A stretch of 64,000 nt of DNA from Tenacibaculum sp. 190524A02b (GTDB lineage Bacteria; Bacteroidota; Bacteroidia; Flavobacteriales; Flavobacteriaceae), in contig NZ_OZ038525.1 in assembly GCF_964036645.1 (NCBI RefSeq), forward strand, positions 4,220,001 through 4,284,000. Direction: 5' to 3'. Every line of letters begins with the position of its first letter. Position 1 is the first letter of the stretch. This document shows positions 11,201-18,229 of the stretch, one piece after another. The notes under the pieces were generated by a model that saw only the letters and a list, made by a program, of their open reading frames with translations, was not told the origin of the DNA and did not search any database. The position numbers and the translations under genes are program-made.

Positions 11201-11987
11201 AGACCCTGTTACGCATTATTCACAAGGAACTAGTGTTGCTTTTGATAATAACCCTGTATTTTGGGCTGACCCTTCGGGTGCGGATTCAATTTATAACGAA
11301 AAAACTGGTCAGTATGTAATAAATGGTAAAGTAGTTTCTTTTGATGAAGCTCTTAACTATGCTAATAATGGCGGAAATGCAGACGGGAGTAATAATAATA
11401 CTCCTGATGATATAATTACTCTTGATAAAAATGGTAAAGTTACCTCTGTAGAAAGAGATAATAGTTTTAATATATTTTTTGACGAAAAAGGGAATAGATT
11501 AGATATTAATGATTTAGAAGGGTTGGATAATCCTATTCTCAGTAAGAAATTTAATAAAGGCGATCAAGTGTTTTATTATATGTCTACAGAGGAGTTGCAA
11601 AAATTTATGAAAGCAGCTGGAAGCATTGAGTATAAAAATGAATTTAATTGGCTTGAAAGACAATTATGGAAAATTAAGTATGCTAAAGCATCTTATTATG
11701 AATATGATTTTGGTTTTTCAGTCCTTCAAGACTTATTGAAAGTTTCAACAGATAATATGACTGAACTATATTATGGAAGTGGTTATGTTGATGGTGTTCC
11801 TTTTATAAGATTTCAATCTAACAAAATGTTATATAATCTTCCAGATGCAGGTAACTTTATGTGGGGTCAAAGAGCTAAATTAAATAAATTACCTCAAAAA
11901 ATAATGATTGATGCTGCTAATAAGAATGAAGGAGGAAAAGATACTTCAGCAGATTTACGTGCGATAATTTCAGGTTTTAACTATTAA
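8289..11987 (+). CDS. Secreted Rhs-repeat polymorphic toxin with variable C-terminal domain
   Basis: This 1232-residue protein has an N-terminal signal peptide (about residues 1-21, ending AQAQ) and a DUF6443-like N-terminal region with YFDGLGRAKQSI. Many YD/RHS repeats follow, then the RHS-associated core with YPFGLKHKGYNN (about residue 914) ending at DPSGAD near residue 998. Sequence after the core is the variable toxin. Its end, with LPDAGNFMWGQ and a terminal ADLRAIISGFNY, resembles the predicted polymorphic toxin type 44 family, though this is tentative. RHS repeats normally form a shell that encloses the toxin. The Sec-type signal suggests export to the periplasm or outside rather than T6SS loading. 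A small membrane protein 13 bases downstream is the likely immunity protein. Confidence 0.88.
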   Translation: MKKLLLFLGYITSAVFFTAQAQVELNTPETGEHYAPTSIVLKPGFSTTNFWAYIVEDPYTAIDLSEDENYVFSRTYQSPLKNTNDIRSNRDVIEQITYFDGLGRAKQSIGIKQSPNKKDIVTHIGYDDLGRQDKEFLPFVGTNSTGAIVKGTSANYVEGLTQAYYATEYPNDFSTSGQPVNAYSQKLLEDSPLSRVLKQAAPGHDWRLGAGHEIEFDYQTNSDADGVKLFTVTTSESNGVFVPFLEGGTTNYAAGKLYKTITKDENHDGTASKLHTTEEYKNKEGQVILKRTFASTSSATEEAHDTYYIYDDFGNLTYVLPPKVVISDNSGVSSTELSELCYQYKYDYRNRLAEKKIPGKEWEYIVYDKLDRPVLTQDANLRTTKNWLFTKYDELGRVILTGKTWDDAPYYDIQSWIASSFPRNASSRTSNYTTIDSKKIYYNYTQSYPSGTSIELHTVNYYDTYVDLPTGLGASITTYYNQTSTGNTKGLATVNKVRVLGTNDWIHTVTYYDEKARPIYVYSKNDYLQTIDIVESKLDFVGKVLETKTTHKKIGKDDIVTLDVFSYDHAGRMTKQTQQINSQATETIVANTYDELGQLKSKEVGGTSSPLQTVDYSYNVRGWLKNINEDSNANDNDLFNFSLYYNDVTDVNKRLYNGNIAQTSWNSLTVNPSGNPKSTQYSYTYDALNRIIGAIDNTGRYNLGGFDASGTLTTPITYDKNGNILSLLRKGHLTADVSSFGTMDNLTYTYDAGNKLEKVTDTATSNEGFKDGTNTGDDYSYDANGNLIQDLNKKINRIFYNHLNLPTQVYFKDGKRGLGSITYTYDATGAKLRKVVSQGRSITTTDYAGNQIYENNNLQFFNHPEGYITPVNNEFKYVYQYTDHLSNVRLSYIDNNKDGVITPSTEIIEESNYYPFGLKHKGYNNNVSSLGNSTAQKFKYNGVEYEESLGLNLYEMEFRSYDPAIGKFNGIDPVTHYSQGTSVAFDNNPVFWADPSGADSIYNEKTGQYVINGKVVSFDEALNYANNGGNADGSNNNTPDDIITLDKNGKVTSVERDNSFNIFFDEKGNRLDINDLEGLDNPILSKKFNKGDQVFYYMSTEELQKFMKAAGSIEYKNEFNWLERQLWKIKYAKASYYEYDFGFSVLQDLLKVSTDNMTELYYGSGYVDGVPFIRFQSNKMLYNLPDAGNFMWGQRAKLNKLPQKIMIDAANKNEGGKDTSADLRAIISGFNY

Positions 11988-12000
11988 TTTTAAAGAAGAA

Positions 12001-12297
12001 ATGAAGCTAATTAATAAGAAGATTCATATTAGAATTTTGATTTTTATATCATTTTTTATGTCAATTCAATATGTCAATCTAATAAAAAAAGTACTATTAA
12101 ATATATTGGGTAACCGAGTTTTATTTTTTTGGCTCTCTATAATAAGCCTTTTTATTACTATCTTTTTCTCTGTCGTTTTATTAACCAAATCGTTAAAGAA
12201 TAAAAGAATTATTGATATAATATTTAGTTCATTTACTTTAGTAACCTCTTTGTTTTTTTTAATTAAACTTTTATCAAATATAGGCCCTATAGGGTAA
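12001..12297 (+). CDS. Small three-helix membrane protein, immunity candidate
   Basis: This 98-residue basic protein has three hydrophobic segments at about residues 9-28, 37-62 and 74-92. It starts 13 bases after the Rhs toxin and is followed directly by a terminator. A small gene behind an Rhs C-terminal domain is the usual place for the cognate immunity protein, and a membrane location would suit a toxin acting at or crossing the inner membrane. No family was recognised. The assignment is by position. Confidence 0.55.
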   Translation: MKLINKKIHIRILIFISFFMSIQYVNLIKKVLLNILGNRVLFFWLSIISLFITIFFSVVLLTKSLKNKRIIDIIFSSFTLVTSLFFLIKLLSNIGPIG

Positions 12298-12301
12298 TGT
12301 G

Positions 12302-12336
12302 TCAGTAGTTGGTTAAAAACTAACTACTGATTTTTT
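12302..12336 (+). terminator. Rho-independent terminator after the first toxin/immunity pair
   Basis: TCAGTAGTT at 12302-12310 pairs with AACTACTGA at 12322-12330 and is followed by six T residues. It separates the expressed Rhs unit from the orphan cassettes downstream. Confidence 0.75.
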
Positions 12337-12419
12337 AAGTTCATTGAAATAGCTTTTAAAAATTTTAGAAAAAGGTTAAAAATATTTAAAAGTGCAAAAA
12401 ATGGTAGGTAGCTGATTTT
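12337..12419 (+). repeat. Conserved noncoding header before orphan Rhs cassette 1
   Basis: This A/T-rich stretch contains TTCATTGAAAT, AAAATTTTAGAAAA, AAAAGTGCAAAAAAT and GGTAGGTAGCTGATTTTC. It is clearly related to the stretch before the cassette at 16407 and more distantly to the one before 14734. In each case it ends exactly at the PFGLKHKGYN core junction. Confidence 0.6.
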
Positions 12420-13346
12420 CCCTTCGGACTCAAACATAAAGGATATAATAACAACGTTTCTTCACTAGGAAACAGCACTGCTCAAAAATTTGGATATAAC
12501 GGAAAAGAGCTTAACGAAGAGTTAGGAATTGATTGGCATGACTTCGGTGCTAGGAATTATGATGCCTCCATAGGTAGATGGATGAATATTGATCCTCTTG
12601 CAGAAAAATATAAAGATTTAAGCCCTTTTAATTTCTTTTCCAATAATCCTATCTATTTTATAGACCCAGATGGTAGGGAGATTGAACCTGCACTTAATCA
12701 ATCTGGAACAATTCAACAAGCTGCGGCTCAATGGAAAGAATATGGTGTTACAAGTATAAAACAAATAAAAAGTTTTGTAAATAACAAAAACATTGATGGT
12801 AAAGGAGGAAAAGCTATAAGGTATGTATATACTAAAAAGAATGGTTGGATTGATTTAGCTCATTACGCAGGAACTCAACATTACGGTCAAACTGCTATGG
12901 ATGCCTTAGAACCTGCTAGCGGAAATAAATTTTTACAAGATAATGTTTTTGGTGAAGGAGCAGATAAAAGCTACTATTCTTATGAAGATTTGCCTTCTAA
13001 TGAGTTCTCTTCTCAAATAGATTTGTCTGGTTTAGAAGGAGATGATTTGTTAAATGCAATTATAGATCATTTTAAAAGTGCTGAAGCAACTAATCCTGAA
13101 GATGCACCAAATATAAATCAAATACCAGAGGATGATCAAGATAGAAAAAGGTTGCCTGAAAAAACTGAAATGGAATTTGATGATACATCACCAAGTAGAG
13201 TTAGAAAAACAAAAAAGCCTGATAAAAGTAAATTAAGCACAGGGAAATATGTGCCGCAAAATAGATCAAGAAAACCTTATAATTTAAATAATTTTGATCC
13301 TGCTAATACAAGTAGAGATTCTAAAAAGAAAGAAAAACAAAGTTAA
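12408..13346 (+). CDS. Orphan Rhs C-terminal toxin cassette 1 (no proper start)
   Basis: The frame opens after TAG at 12405 and reads VADFPFGLKHKGYNN, the RHS-core junction, then a variant core (MNIDPLAEKYKDLSPFNFFSNN, split here only for description) ending at DPDGRE, followed by a toxin-like domain. The first ATG in frame is at 12582, inside the core. The tail contains KKNGWIDLAHYAG and SYYSYEDLPSNEFS, then a basic, disordered C-terminus. There is no signal peptide, promoter or N-terminal RHS region. It therefore looks like a silent C-terminal replacement module for the full gene upstream. The toxin activity was not recognised. A lipoprotein gene follows after two bases. Confidence 0.75.
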   Translation, partial: VADFPFGLKHKGYNNNVSSLGNSTAQKFGYNGKELNEELGIDWHDFGARNYDASIGRWMNIDPLAEKYKDLSPFNFFSNNPIYFIDPDGREIEPALNQSGTIQQAAAQWKEYGVTSIKQIKSFVNNKNIDGKGGKAIRYVYTKKNGWIDLAHYAGTQHYGQTAMDALEPASGNKFLQDNVFGEGADKSYYSYEDLPSNEFSSQIDLSGLEGDDLLNAIIDHFKSAEATNPEDAPNINQIPEDDQDRKRLPEKTEMEFDDTSPSRVRKTKKPDKSKLSTGKYVPQNRSRKPYNLNNFDPANTSRDSKKKEKQS

Positions 13347-13348
13347 TT

Positions 13349-13834
13349 ATGAGAAAAATATTTTTAATAATAGTAACTAGTATAATAATTTCTTGTAATA
13401 CAGATATTTCTAGTGTGTTTAAAAGTAAAAAAGAAAACTTTATAGAGTTATCAAAGTTAGTTAAAGAAAATGATAAATATTTTTTTAATGATGATGAAGT
13501 TACACCTCGATTGTTTTTGAAAAGCCTATTTTCAAAAGATTATCATTTATTAAAAGCGGATATGAAAAAATCTTTAGATAAAGATTCGTATGTGAAACTT
13601 AACGAGTTGTTAAATATTCTTAATATAAATGAGTTTTACCTTTCTAAAAAAGGAGATTTGTTTTATAAAGTTTTATCTAAGGACTACTTTATAAGAACTA
13701 ATGAATTTTTCATAGGACATATTTTACAAAATGATAATAATATCAAATTTATTGATAGTTATTCTGTTGATAGGCTAGAAAAAATAGATAATGAATGGTT
13801 TGCTATTTATTGTAATAGAACTCTTGCTAACTAA
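13349..13834 (+). CDS. Lipoprotein, immunity candidate for cassette 1
   Basis: This 161-residue protein starts two bases after the cassette toxin. Its N-terminal signal ends in IISC near residue 16, a lipobox, so it should be anchored in the envelope. The body is charged, with no recognised domain. Tight coupling to an Rhs C-terminal toxin argues for immunity, and a lipoprotein immunity would suit a periplasmic target. The function is inferred from position. Confidence 0.6.
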   Translation: MRKIFLIIVTSIIISCNTDISSVFKSKKENFIELSKLVKENDKYFFNDDEVTPRLFLKSLFSKDYHLLKADMKKSLDKDSYVKLNELLNILNINEFYLSKKGDLFYKVLSKDYFIRTNEFFIGHILQNDNNIKFIDSYSVDRLEKIDNEWFAIYCNRTLAN

Positions 13835-13934
13835 AAAGATAATTTACAAAGAATTATTCTTAAGTAATGGAGTTAAATTAATACCTAATGAATAATGATG
13901 GTTTTTGGTTTTGAAAATCAAAAAAATAAAAACT

Positions 13935-13962
13935 GATACTGTTCTTTTAGAGCAGTATCTTT
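13935..13962 (+). terminator. Terminator-like hairpin after cassette 1
   Basis: GATACTG at 13935-13941 pairs with CAGTATC at 13953-13959, followed by a short T stretch. A header-like sequence (TTCATTGAAATATTAAA) follows it, as after the terminator at 12302. Confidence 0.5.
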
Positions 13963-14011
13963 AGTTCATTGAAATATTAAATTGGTTTTAAAAATATGCT
14001 ATATTTAAACT

Positions 14012-14182
14012 ATGACTATGAAATATTATAATTACGGTAAAAAAGTAACTCAAGAGGAGTTTGATGAGGAACGCCAAAGACTTTTAGATGAGAGTTTTGA
14101 AAAACTAAAAGATCCAAATACTCATATTGCATTCGAGGACTTGGATTACTATTTAGATGAATTAGAAAAGTTAAGAGAATAA
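14012..14182 (+). CDS. Small antitoxin candidate of a ParE/RelE-type pair
   Basis: This 56-residue acidic protein (MTMKYYNYGKKVTQEEFDEE...) runs from ATG at 14012 to TAA at 14180-14182. The toxin-like gene starts three bases later. Size, charge and order match antitoxins of RelE/ParE modules. No DNA-binding fold was recognised, so the call rests on context. Confidence 0.6.
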   Translation: MTMKYYNYGKKVTQEEFDEERQRLLDESFEKLKDPNTHIAFEDLDYYLDELEKLRE

Positions 14183-14185
14183 CAA

Positions 14186-14617
14186 GTGGGTTACAAGTTA
14201 ATTTTATCAGAGGAGTCAGTACTAGCTATTGAAATAATAGCTAAACAATATGATAAAAAAGAAGCTGGCCTTGGAAAGCATTTCAAGAGTTCTGTCAAAG
14301 AAATGCTTTCTAAGATAAAAGAGAGTCCAGAGATTTTCCAACAGACAGGAAAGAATCAAAGGAGAGCGGTTTTACGTTCTTCTTTTCCATATTCAATTCA
14401 TTATTTTCTGGAAAAGAAAAGCAAAACAGTTCAAATAGCGAGAGTTTTTCATCAACACAGAAATCAAGAAAAAACATTAGAGCTTTTAAAATTAGATAAG
14501 CTACATTCGATAAAGAGAGAAAAAATAATAAAACAACGAATGAAGCAATTAGAGAAAAATCGTAAAACGAAAGAACAAGGAAGGGAAATATCAAGGTTTA
14601 GAGGTTTTGAGCGATAA
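14186..14617 (+). CDS. ParE/RelE-superfamily toxin
   Basis: This 143-residue basic protein begins with GTG. It has the ParE/RelE pattern: a YKLILSEESVLAIEIIAKQY helix-strand start, the middle motif RRAVLRSSFPYSIHYFL and the strand IARVFHQHRNQ. The family either cleaves ribosome-bound mRNA (RelE) or poisons gyrase (ParE); ParE-like is my preference from the FPYSIHY motif. The protein is longer than the usual 90-100 residues because of a highly basic C-terminal tail after residue 95. The pair lies between two Rhs cassettes, where an addiction module could stabilise the array. Confidence 0.72.
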   Translation: MGYKLILSEESVLAIEIIAKQYDKKEAGLGKHFKSSVKEMLSKIKESPEIFQQTGKNQRRAVLRSSFPYSIHYFLEKKSKTVQIARVFHQHRNQEKTLELLKLDKLHSIKREKIIKQRMKQLEKNRKTKEQGREISRFRGFER

Positions 14618-14663
14618 ACAATATAGGGATAGTAATTCCAAATTAAGGATTCATAATAGAATC

Positions 14664-14745
14664 ATAAGTTCTTTGAAAATAGTTGTTTTTTTAGAGTGTA
14701 AAAGTTCTAAAAAACTAGAAAGAGGTCAAAAAATTGGTCTTAGGC
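14664..14745 (+). repeat. Noncoding header before orphan Rhs cassette 2 (divergent copy)
   Basis: AAGTTCTTTGAAAAT, a long A/T-rich stretch, AAAGAGGTCAAAAAATTGG and GGCGATTTTCC match the general plan of the headers at 12337 and 16342, ending at the same core junction. Confidence 0.45.
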
Positions 14746-15726
14746 GATTTTCCTTTTGGATTAAAACATAAAGGATACAATAACAACATTTCTTCACTTG
14801 GAAATAGCACAGCACAGAAATTTGGGTATAATGGTAAAGAGTTAGAAGAAAGTTTAGGGCTAAATTGGTTAGAATATGGAGCAAGAAATTATAATGCTAG
14901 TTTAGGAAGATTTTTCAATATTGATAGATATTCAGAAAGTTTTATGCCAATATCGACATATCAGTATGGTGCTAATAATCCAGTATTATACATGGACTAC
15001 AATGGAGATTATATAACTATTGATGTAGCTGGTGTGGATGTTATTTATGAAAATGGAAAGACTTATTGGGTAGAGAAAGATAAAAATGGAAATATCAAAA
15101 AAGGAGATGAATTTGATGGTAAGGGTACTGCTTTTTATAGGCAAGCCGTTAAAGATTTGAATAAAGTTGGTTCGACCAAACAGGGAGGACGAATTATAGG
15201 GAAACTTCAAGAATCCTCAGATGCTTATAATATAAGTAGTTCTGGATTTGCAAATATTAACACTACAGACCCAATTTCAGGAAACATCAAGTACTCTCAA
15301 AAAGGAGGAGTGTCTGCTGATGGCGTTAATTTTAATAAAAGTTATATAACTTTGGGGCATGAACTTGCTCATGCTTATGATGTTGATAGAGGTTTTGATA
15401 CATTTTCTGAGTCTAGTGGTGTAAAAGATACCGAAGTAAATGCTGTTTCTTTTGAAAACTATTTAAGAGCCTTGGATGGTGAAACAACAATGAGATTATA
15501 TTATGACAGATATATTGGTGACAAGCTAGGAGGTAAAACTGCTGATTTCTTTAAGAATTACAAAGCTCCAATAGGAAGAAATGAAGTATATAGGTTAACT
15601 AATGTAATTTCGCCGACAAGCAGAGAAGGTAATCTTATAAAAAAAGACAATATAAGAGTCTCAACTCGTGCTATTGGTATTACAAAAATATACGATACAA
15701 AAAAGAAAGTATTTATTTCTAATTAA
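14734..15726 (+). CDS. Orphan Rhs C-terminal cassette 2 with M91-like metallopeptidase toxin
   Basis: The open frame begins with DFPFGLKHKGYNN (a TTG at 14734 could act as start but no signal peptide is present). The RHS core ends near ANNPVLYMDYNGD, and a toxin domain follows. This has a zinc-peptidase motif, HELAHAYD, near residue 209, and a downstream acidic residue in DTEVNAVSFENYLR about 30 residues later. That is the pattern of the M91 (NleD-like) effector peptidase family, which cleaves target-cell proteins. The cassette lacks the upstream RHS shell and is probably silent unless recombined. A lipoprotein gene starts six bases later. Confidence 0.75.
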   Translation: MVLGDFPFGLKHKGYNNNISSLGNSTAQKFGYNGKELEESLGLNWLEYGARNYNASLGRFFNIDRYSESFMPISTYQYGANNPVLYMDYNGDYITIDVAGVDVIYENGKTYWVEKDKNGNIKKGDEFDGKGTAFYRQAVKDLNKVGSTKQGGRIIGKLQESSDAYNISSSGFANINTTDPISGNIKYSQKGGVSADGVNFNKSYITLGHELAHAYDVDRGFDTFSESSGVKDTEVNAVSFENYLRALDGETTMRLYYDRYIGDKLGGKTADFFKNYKAPIGRNEVYRLTNVISPTSREGNLIKKDNIRVSTRAIGITKIYDTKKKVFISN

Positions 15727-15732
15727 ACACTT

Positions 15733-16209
15733 ATGAAACAGAGTTTTTACATTTTATTTTTTTTAGTTTTCATATTCAATTCTTGTAAACAACCAAAATC
15801 AATAGTAAATAGTAGAAATAATAGCTATACAACTATACTATTAAAAGAATTAATTTTTAGTTCAAATAATTATAAAGATAAACCTATTGAAGTTGAAGGT
15901 TTTTTTACTTTTAAAATGGAGGAATCTTCTATTTCAATCAATGAAAATTCAAGCTATTCTGAAAAAGTTTGGCTTGAGTTTGATTTTTATAAAGAGTTAA
16001 GGAGTCAAAAAGGTAAGTATTTTTTTAAAGATAATAATTTGTTAAATTATAATAGTAAAAAAATTAAAATTAGAGGTATATATAATATTAAATATAAAGG
16101 ACATATGTCTTGGTATAAAGGAAGTATAAATGTTAAGGAGTTTATCTATAATGACGAAAAGTATTTAATTGATACCTTAAGTTATGGTAATGATTATCCT
16201 GCTAATTGA
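15733..16209 (+). CDS. Lipoprotein, immunity candidate for cassette 2
   Basis: This 158-residue protein has a hydrophobic signal ending in FNSC at about residue 17, a lipobox. The remainder is a small hydrophilic, probably beta-rich domain with strands such as KPIEVEGFFTF and KIKIRGIYNIKYKG, perhaps an OB-like barrel. It sits six bases after the metallopeptidase cassette and is followed by a terminator. Immunity to the cassette toxin is the natural guess; no family was recognised. Confidence 0.6.
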   Translation: MKQSFYILFFLVFIFNSCKQPKSIVNSRNNSYTTILLKELIFSSNNYKDKPIEVEGFFTFKMEESSISINENSSYSEKVWLEFDFYKELRSQKGKYFFKDNNLLNYNSKKIKIRGIYNIKYKGHMSWYKGSINVKEFIYNDEKYLIDTLSYGNDYPAN

Positions 16210-16314
16210 CATTTAGCGATAGCGTAATGGCAATTATTTAAAGGAAATTTAAATAGAAAACGGTACTAAAAAGTCATTTGTAATGGCGAGTAGTGTATTT
16301 AAAATAAAAAATAT

Positions 16315-16345
16315 AAAGCCACAGTAGTACTGTTGTGGCTTTATT
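16315..16345 (+). terminator. Terminator after cassette 2
   Basis: AAAGCCACA pairs with TGTGGCTTT around a short loop and is followed by ATT. The same AAGCCACAG...TGTGG hairpin recurs at 17751 and 19861. Confidence 0.65.
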
Positions 16346-16421
16346 GAAATGACTTTTAAAGCTTTAGAAAATGACTAAAAAATTTTAAAAGCGCAAAAAA
16401 TAGTAGGTAGCTAATTTTCCC
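16342..16421 (+). repeat. Conserved noncoding header before orphan Rhs cassette 3
   Basis: TATTGAAATGACTTTTAAAG, AAAATTTTAAAAGCGCAAAA and AGTAGGTAGCTAATTTTCCC correspond closely to the header at 12337, including the TAG GTA GCT codons immediately before the core junction. Confidence 0.6.
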
Positions 16422-17420
16422 TTTGGATTAAAGCATAAAGGGTATAATGACATAGTTCAACCACATGGAAACTCAGTGGCTCAAAAGTTTGGGTACAACG
16501 GAGTTGAGTACAATGAAAGTCTAGGGCTGAATCTAATGGAAATGGATATGCGTCAGTATGATCCAGCTCTTGCACGTTGGACAGGAATTGACCCTGTTAC
16601 ACATCATACGATGAGTACCTATGCAGCGTTTGATAATGACCCAGTTTTTTGGGTAGACCCCAGTGGAGCAGATTCAGGAACAATGAAGATTCAAGATTTA
16701 AATGGAAATTGGCATACTTTAACAGAAGATGATTATACTACATTATATAGTTCTAATACTAATGATAGTGATTATGATAAAGGGATTGAAAACCCTGATC
16801 CTATAGTTGATCGTATTTATGGAGAGATAGCTGCTTTTGGAGATAAAGTTGATTACACATATAAACTACTTGATGACGAAAAAGGTATACATAGAATTAC
16901 TATTACGGGGGTAACTTATTTTACGGATAAAGGAAAAAGAAAGAAAAGATATGAAGAGTTAGAGGTTATAATAATAGCAAATGAAGGAAAGCCTAAAATT
17001 ATGTCTACCAAATTAATAACAGGTATTTATAAAAAGAGTTCAAGATGTATGATATGTGGAGATGGAGGTCATTTTTCTTTGGAGAAAAAACATGAAACAG
17101 ATGCAGGTTTTAGTTCTCATTTAGTTGATTATTTAGCTAATCCTGTAAAAGAAATGTTAATACGTGATTCAGAATGGAACCTTTTTAATAAACCTGCGAA
17201 ATATGTTGATCGTATGGCGGATATTCTTGTTTATCAGGGTTTTGCAGCATCTGCTTATTATGGTGCAAGACAAAGAAATATATATGCTGATGTTTTTGGA
17301 AAAAAAACAGGAAGAAAGGCTGTAATTTTGAACTTAGCTTTTGGTGCACTTTACAAGTCGAGAAAGATGCAGGATTATACAGGGAAATCATATACTTTTA
17401 CACTTTATGAACGCAAATAG
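16407..17420 (+). CDS. Orphan Rhs C-terminal toxin cassette 3
   Basis: The frame opens after TAG at 16404 and reads VANFPFGLKHKGYND, then a core very like that of the full gene (GIDPVTHHTM, FDNDPVFWVDPSGAD). The first ATG in frame lies further in, near 16536, and the GTG- or ATG-like starts have no leader. The toxin part of about 250 residues contains a CMICGDGGHFS segment and a C-terminal stretch rich in Tyr and Lys. I do not recognise the toxin family. There is no signal peptide, so this is again a replacement module. A small membrane protein gene follows 12 bases later. Confidence 0.7.
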   Translation, partial: VANFPFGLKHKGYNDIVQPHGNSVAQKFGYNGVEYNESLGLNLMEMDMRQYDPALARWTGIDPVTHHTMSTYAAFDNDPVFWVDPSGADSGTMKIQDLNGNWHTLTEDDYTTLYSSNTNDSDYDKGIENPDPIVDRIYGEIAAFGDKVDYTYKLLDDEKGIHRITITGVTYFTDKGKRKKRYEELEVIIIANEGKPKIMSTKLITGIYKKSSRCMICGDGGHFSLEKKHETDAGFSSHLVDYLANPVKEMLIRDSEWNLFNKPAKYVDRMADILVYQGFAASAYYGARQRNIYADVFGKKTGRKAVILNLAFGALYKSRKMQDYTGKSYTFTLYERK

Positions 17421-17432
17421 AAATAGTTAAAT

Positions 17433-17699
17433 ATGATTTTTTACATAACTTATATAATTCTACTTATATCTATAGTATATAGAGTCAAAAACCATTCTTT
17501 ATTACTTAAAAAAGATAATATATGTATTAGTTTAAATAAAAAGCTATTGTTTAAAATAGATAAGTATATAGTGTTTTTTTTTATCAGTTCTTTTTTATTG
17601 ATTTATGGAGTGGAAGTTTTTGACAGGGTCACACAGATACTTTTAACTTTGTTTTTTATAACATTTTTCAGAATAGAAAAAAGAAACTATACCCGATAG
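17433..17699 (+). CDS. Small membrane protein, immunity candidate for cassette 3
   Basis: This 88-residue protein has hydrophobic segments at about residues 1-17, 46-63 and 69-82. It lies directly behind the cassette toxin and in front of a terminator. Like the 98-residue protein behind the full Rhs gene, it is a plausible inner-membrane immunity protein. No family is recognised. Confidence 0.5.
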   Translation: MIFYITYIILLISIVYRVKNHSLLLKKDNICISLNKKLLFKIDKYIVFFFISSFLLIYGVEVFDRVTQILLTLFFITFFRIEKRNYTR

Positions 17700-17750
17700 G
17701 CAGAAATGCTTTCTGTGCCCAGCAAGAGTAAGCATAGTATGTAAATTATA

Positions 17751-17783
17751 AAAAAGCCACAGCAGTAATGTTGTGGTTTTTTA
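17751..17783 (+). terminator. Terminator after cassette 3
   Basis: AAAAAGCCACA pairs with TGTGGTTTTTT. The run of T residues supports rho-independent termination. Confidence 0.7.
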
Positions 17784-17834
17784 TTTGTAGATATTGTCTC
17801 GTCCTGAAATAGCGTTACACAATTATGTAACATT

Positions 17835-18224
17835 ATGAATGACAATATTTACCGCAAACGTACACAGAAAGATTATACTATGAGTTTTAAACTTTCGGTT
17901 GTATCGGAAGTAGAAAAAGGCGAACTAACTTACAAACAGGCTCAACTTAAATATGGGATTCAAGGTCGTAGCACTGTTTTAGTATGGTTAAGAAAATATG
18001 GTAACTTTGATTGGGATCATCAAACACCATCTACTATGCCAAAATCACCAGAACAAAAACTATTAGAGTTAGAACAAAAATTACGTCAATTAGAAAAGCA
18101 AAATAATCGTTTAAAAGCTCAAGCAGCAGCAGTAGAGAAGAAAGCGATACTATTTGATATGATGATTGATTTAGCTGAGAAAGAGTATAAGATTCCTATC
18201 AGAAAAAACTCCAAAACCGAGTAA
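17835..18224 (+). CDS. IS3-family transposase OrfA (DNA-binding subunit)
   Basis: This 129-residue protein has an N-terminal helix-turn-helix (about residues 17-52, with YKQAQLKYGIQGRSTVLVWL) and a leucine-rich coiled coil (about residues 75-105), typical of IS3 OrfA. It stops five bases before OrfB, which is in another frame. OrfA recognises the element ends and may be fused to OrfB by frameshifting. No clear slippery site was identified. Confidence 0.88.
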   Translation: MNDNIYRKRTQKDYTMSFKLSVVSEVEKGELTYKQAQLKYGIQGRSTVLVWLRKYGNFDWDHQTPSTMPKSPEQKLLELEQKLRQLEKQNNRLKAQAAAVEKKAILFDMMIDLAEKEYKIPIRKNSKTE

Positions 18225-18229
18225 TTGAT

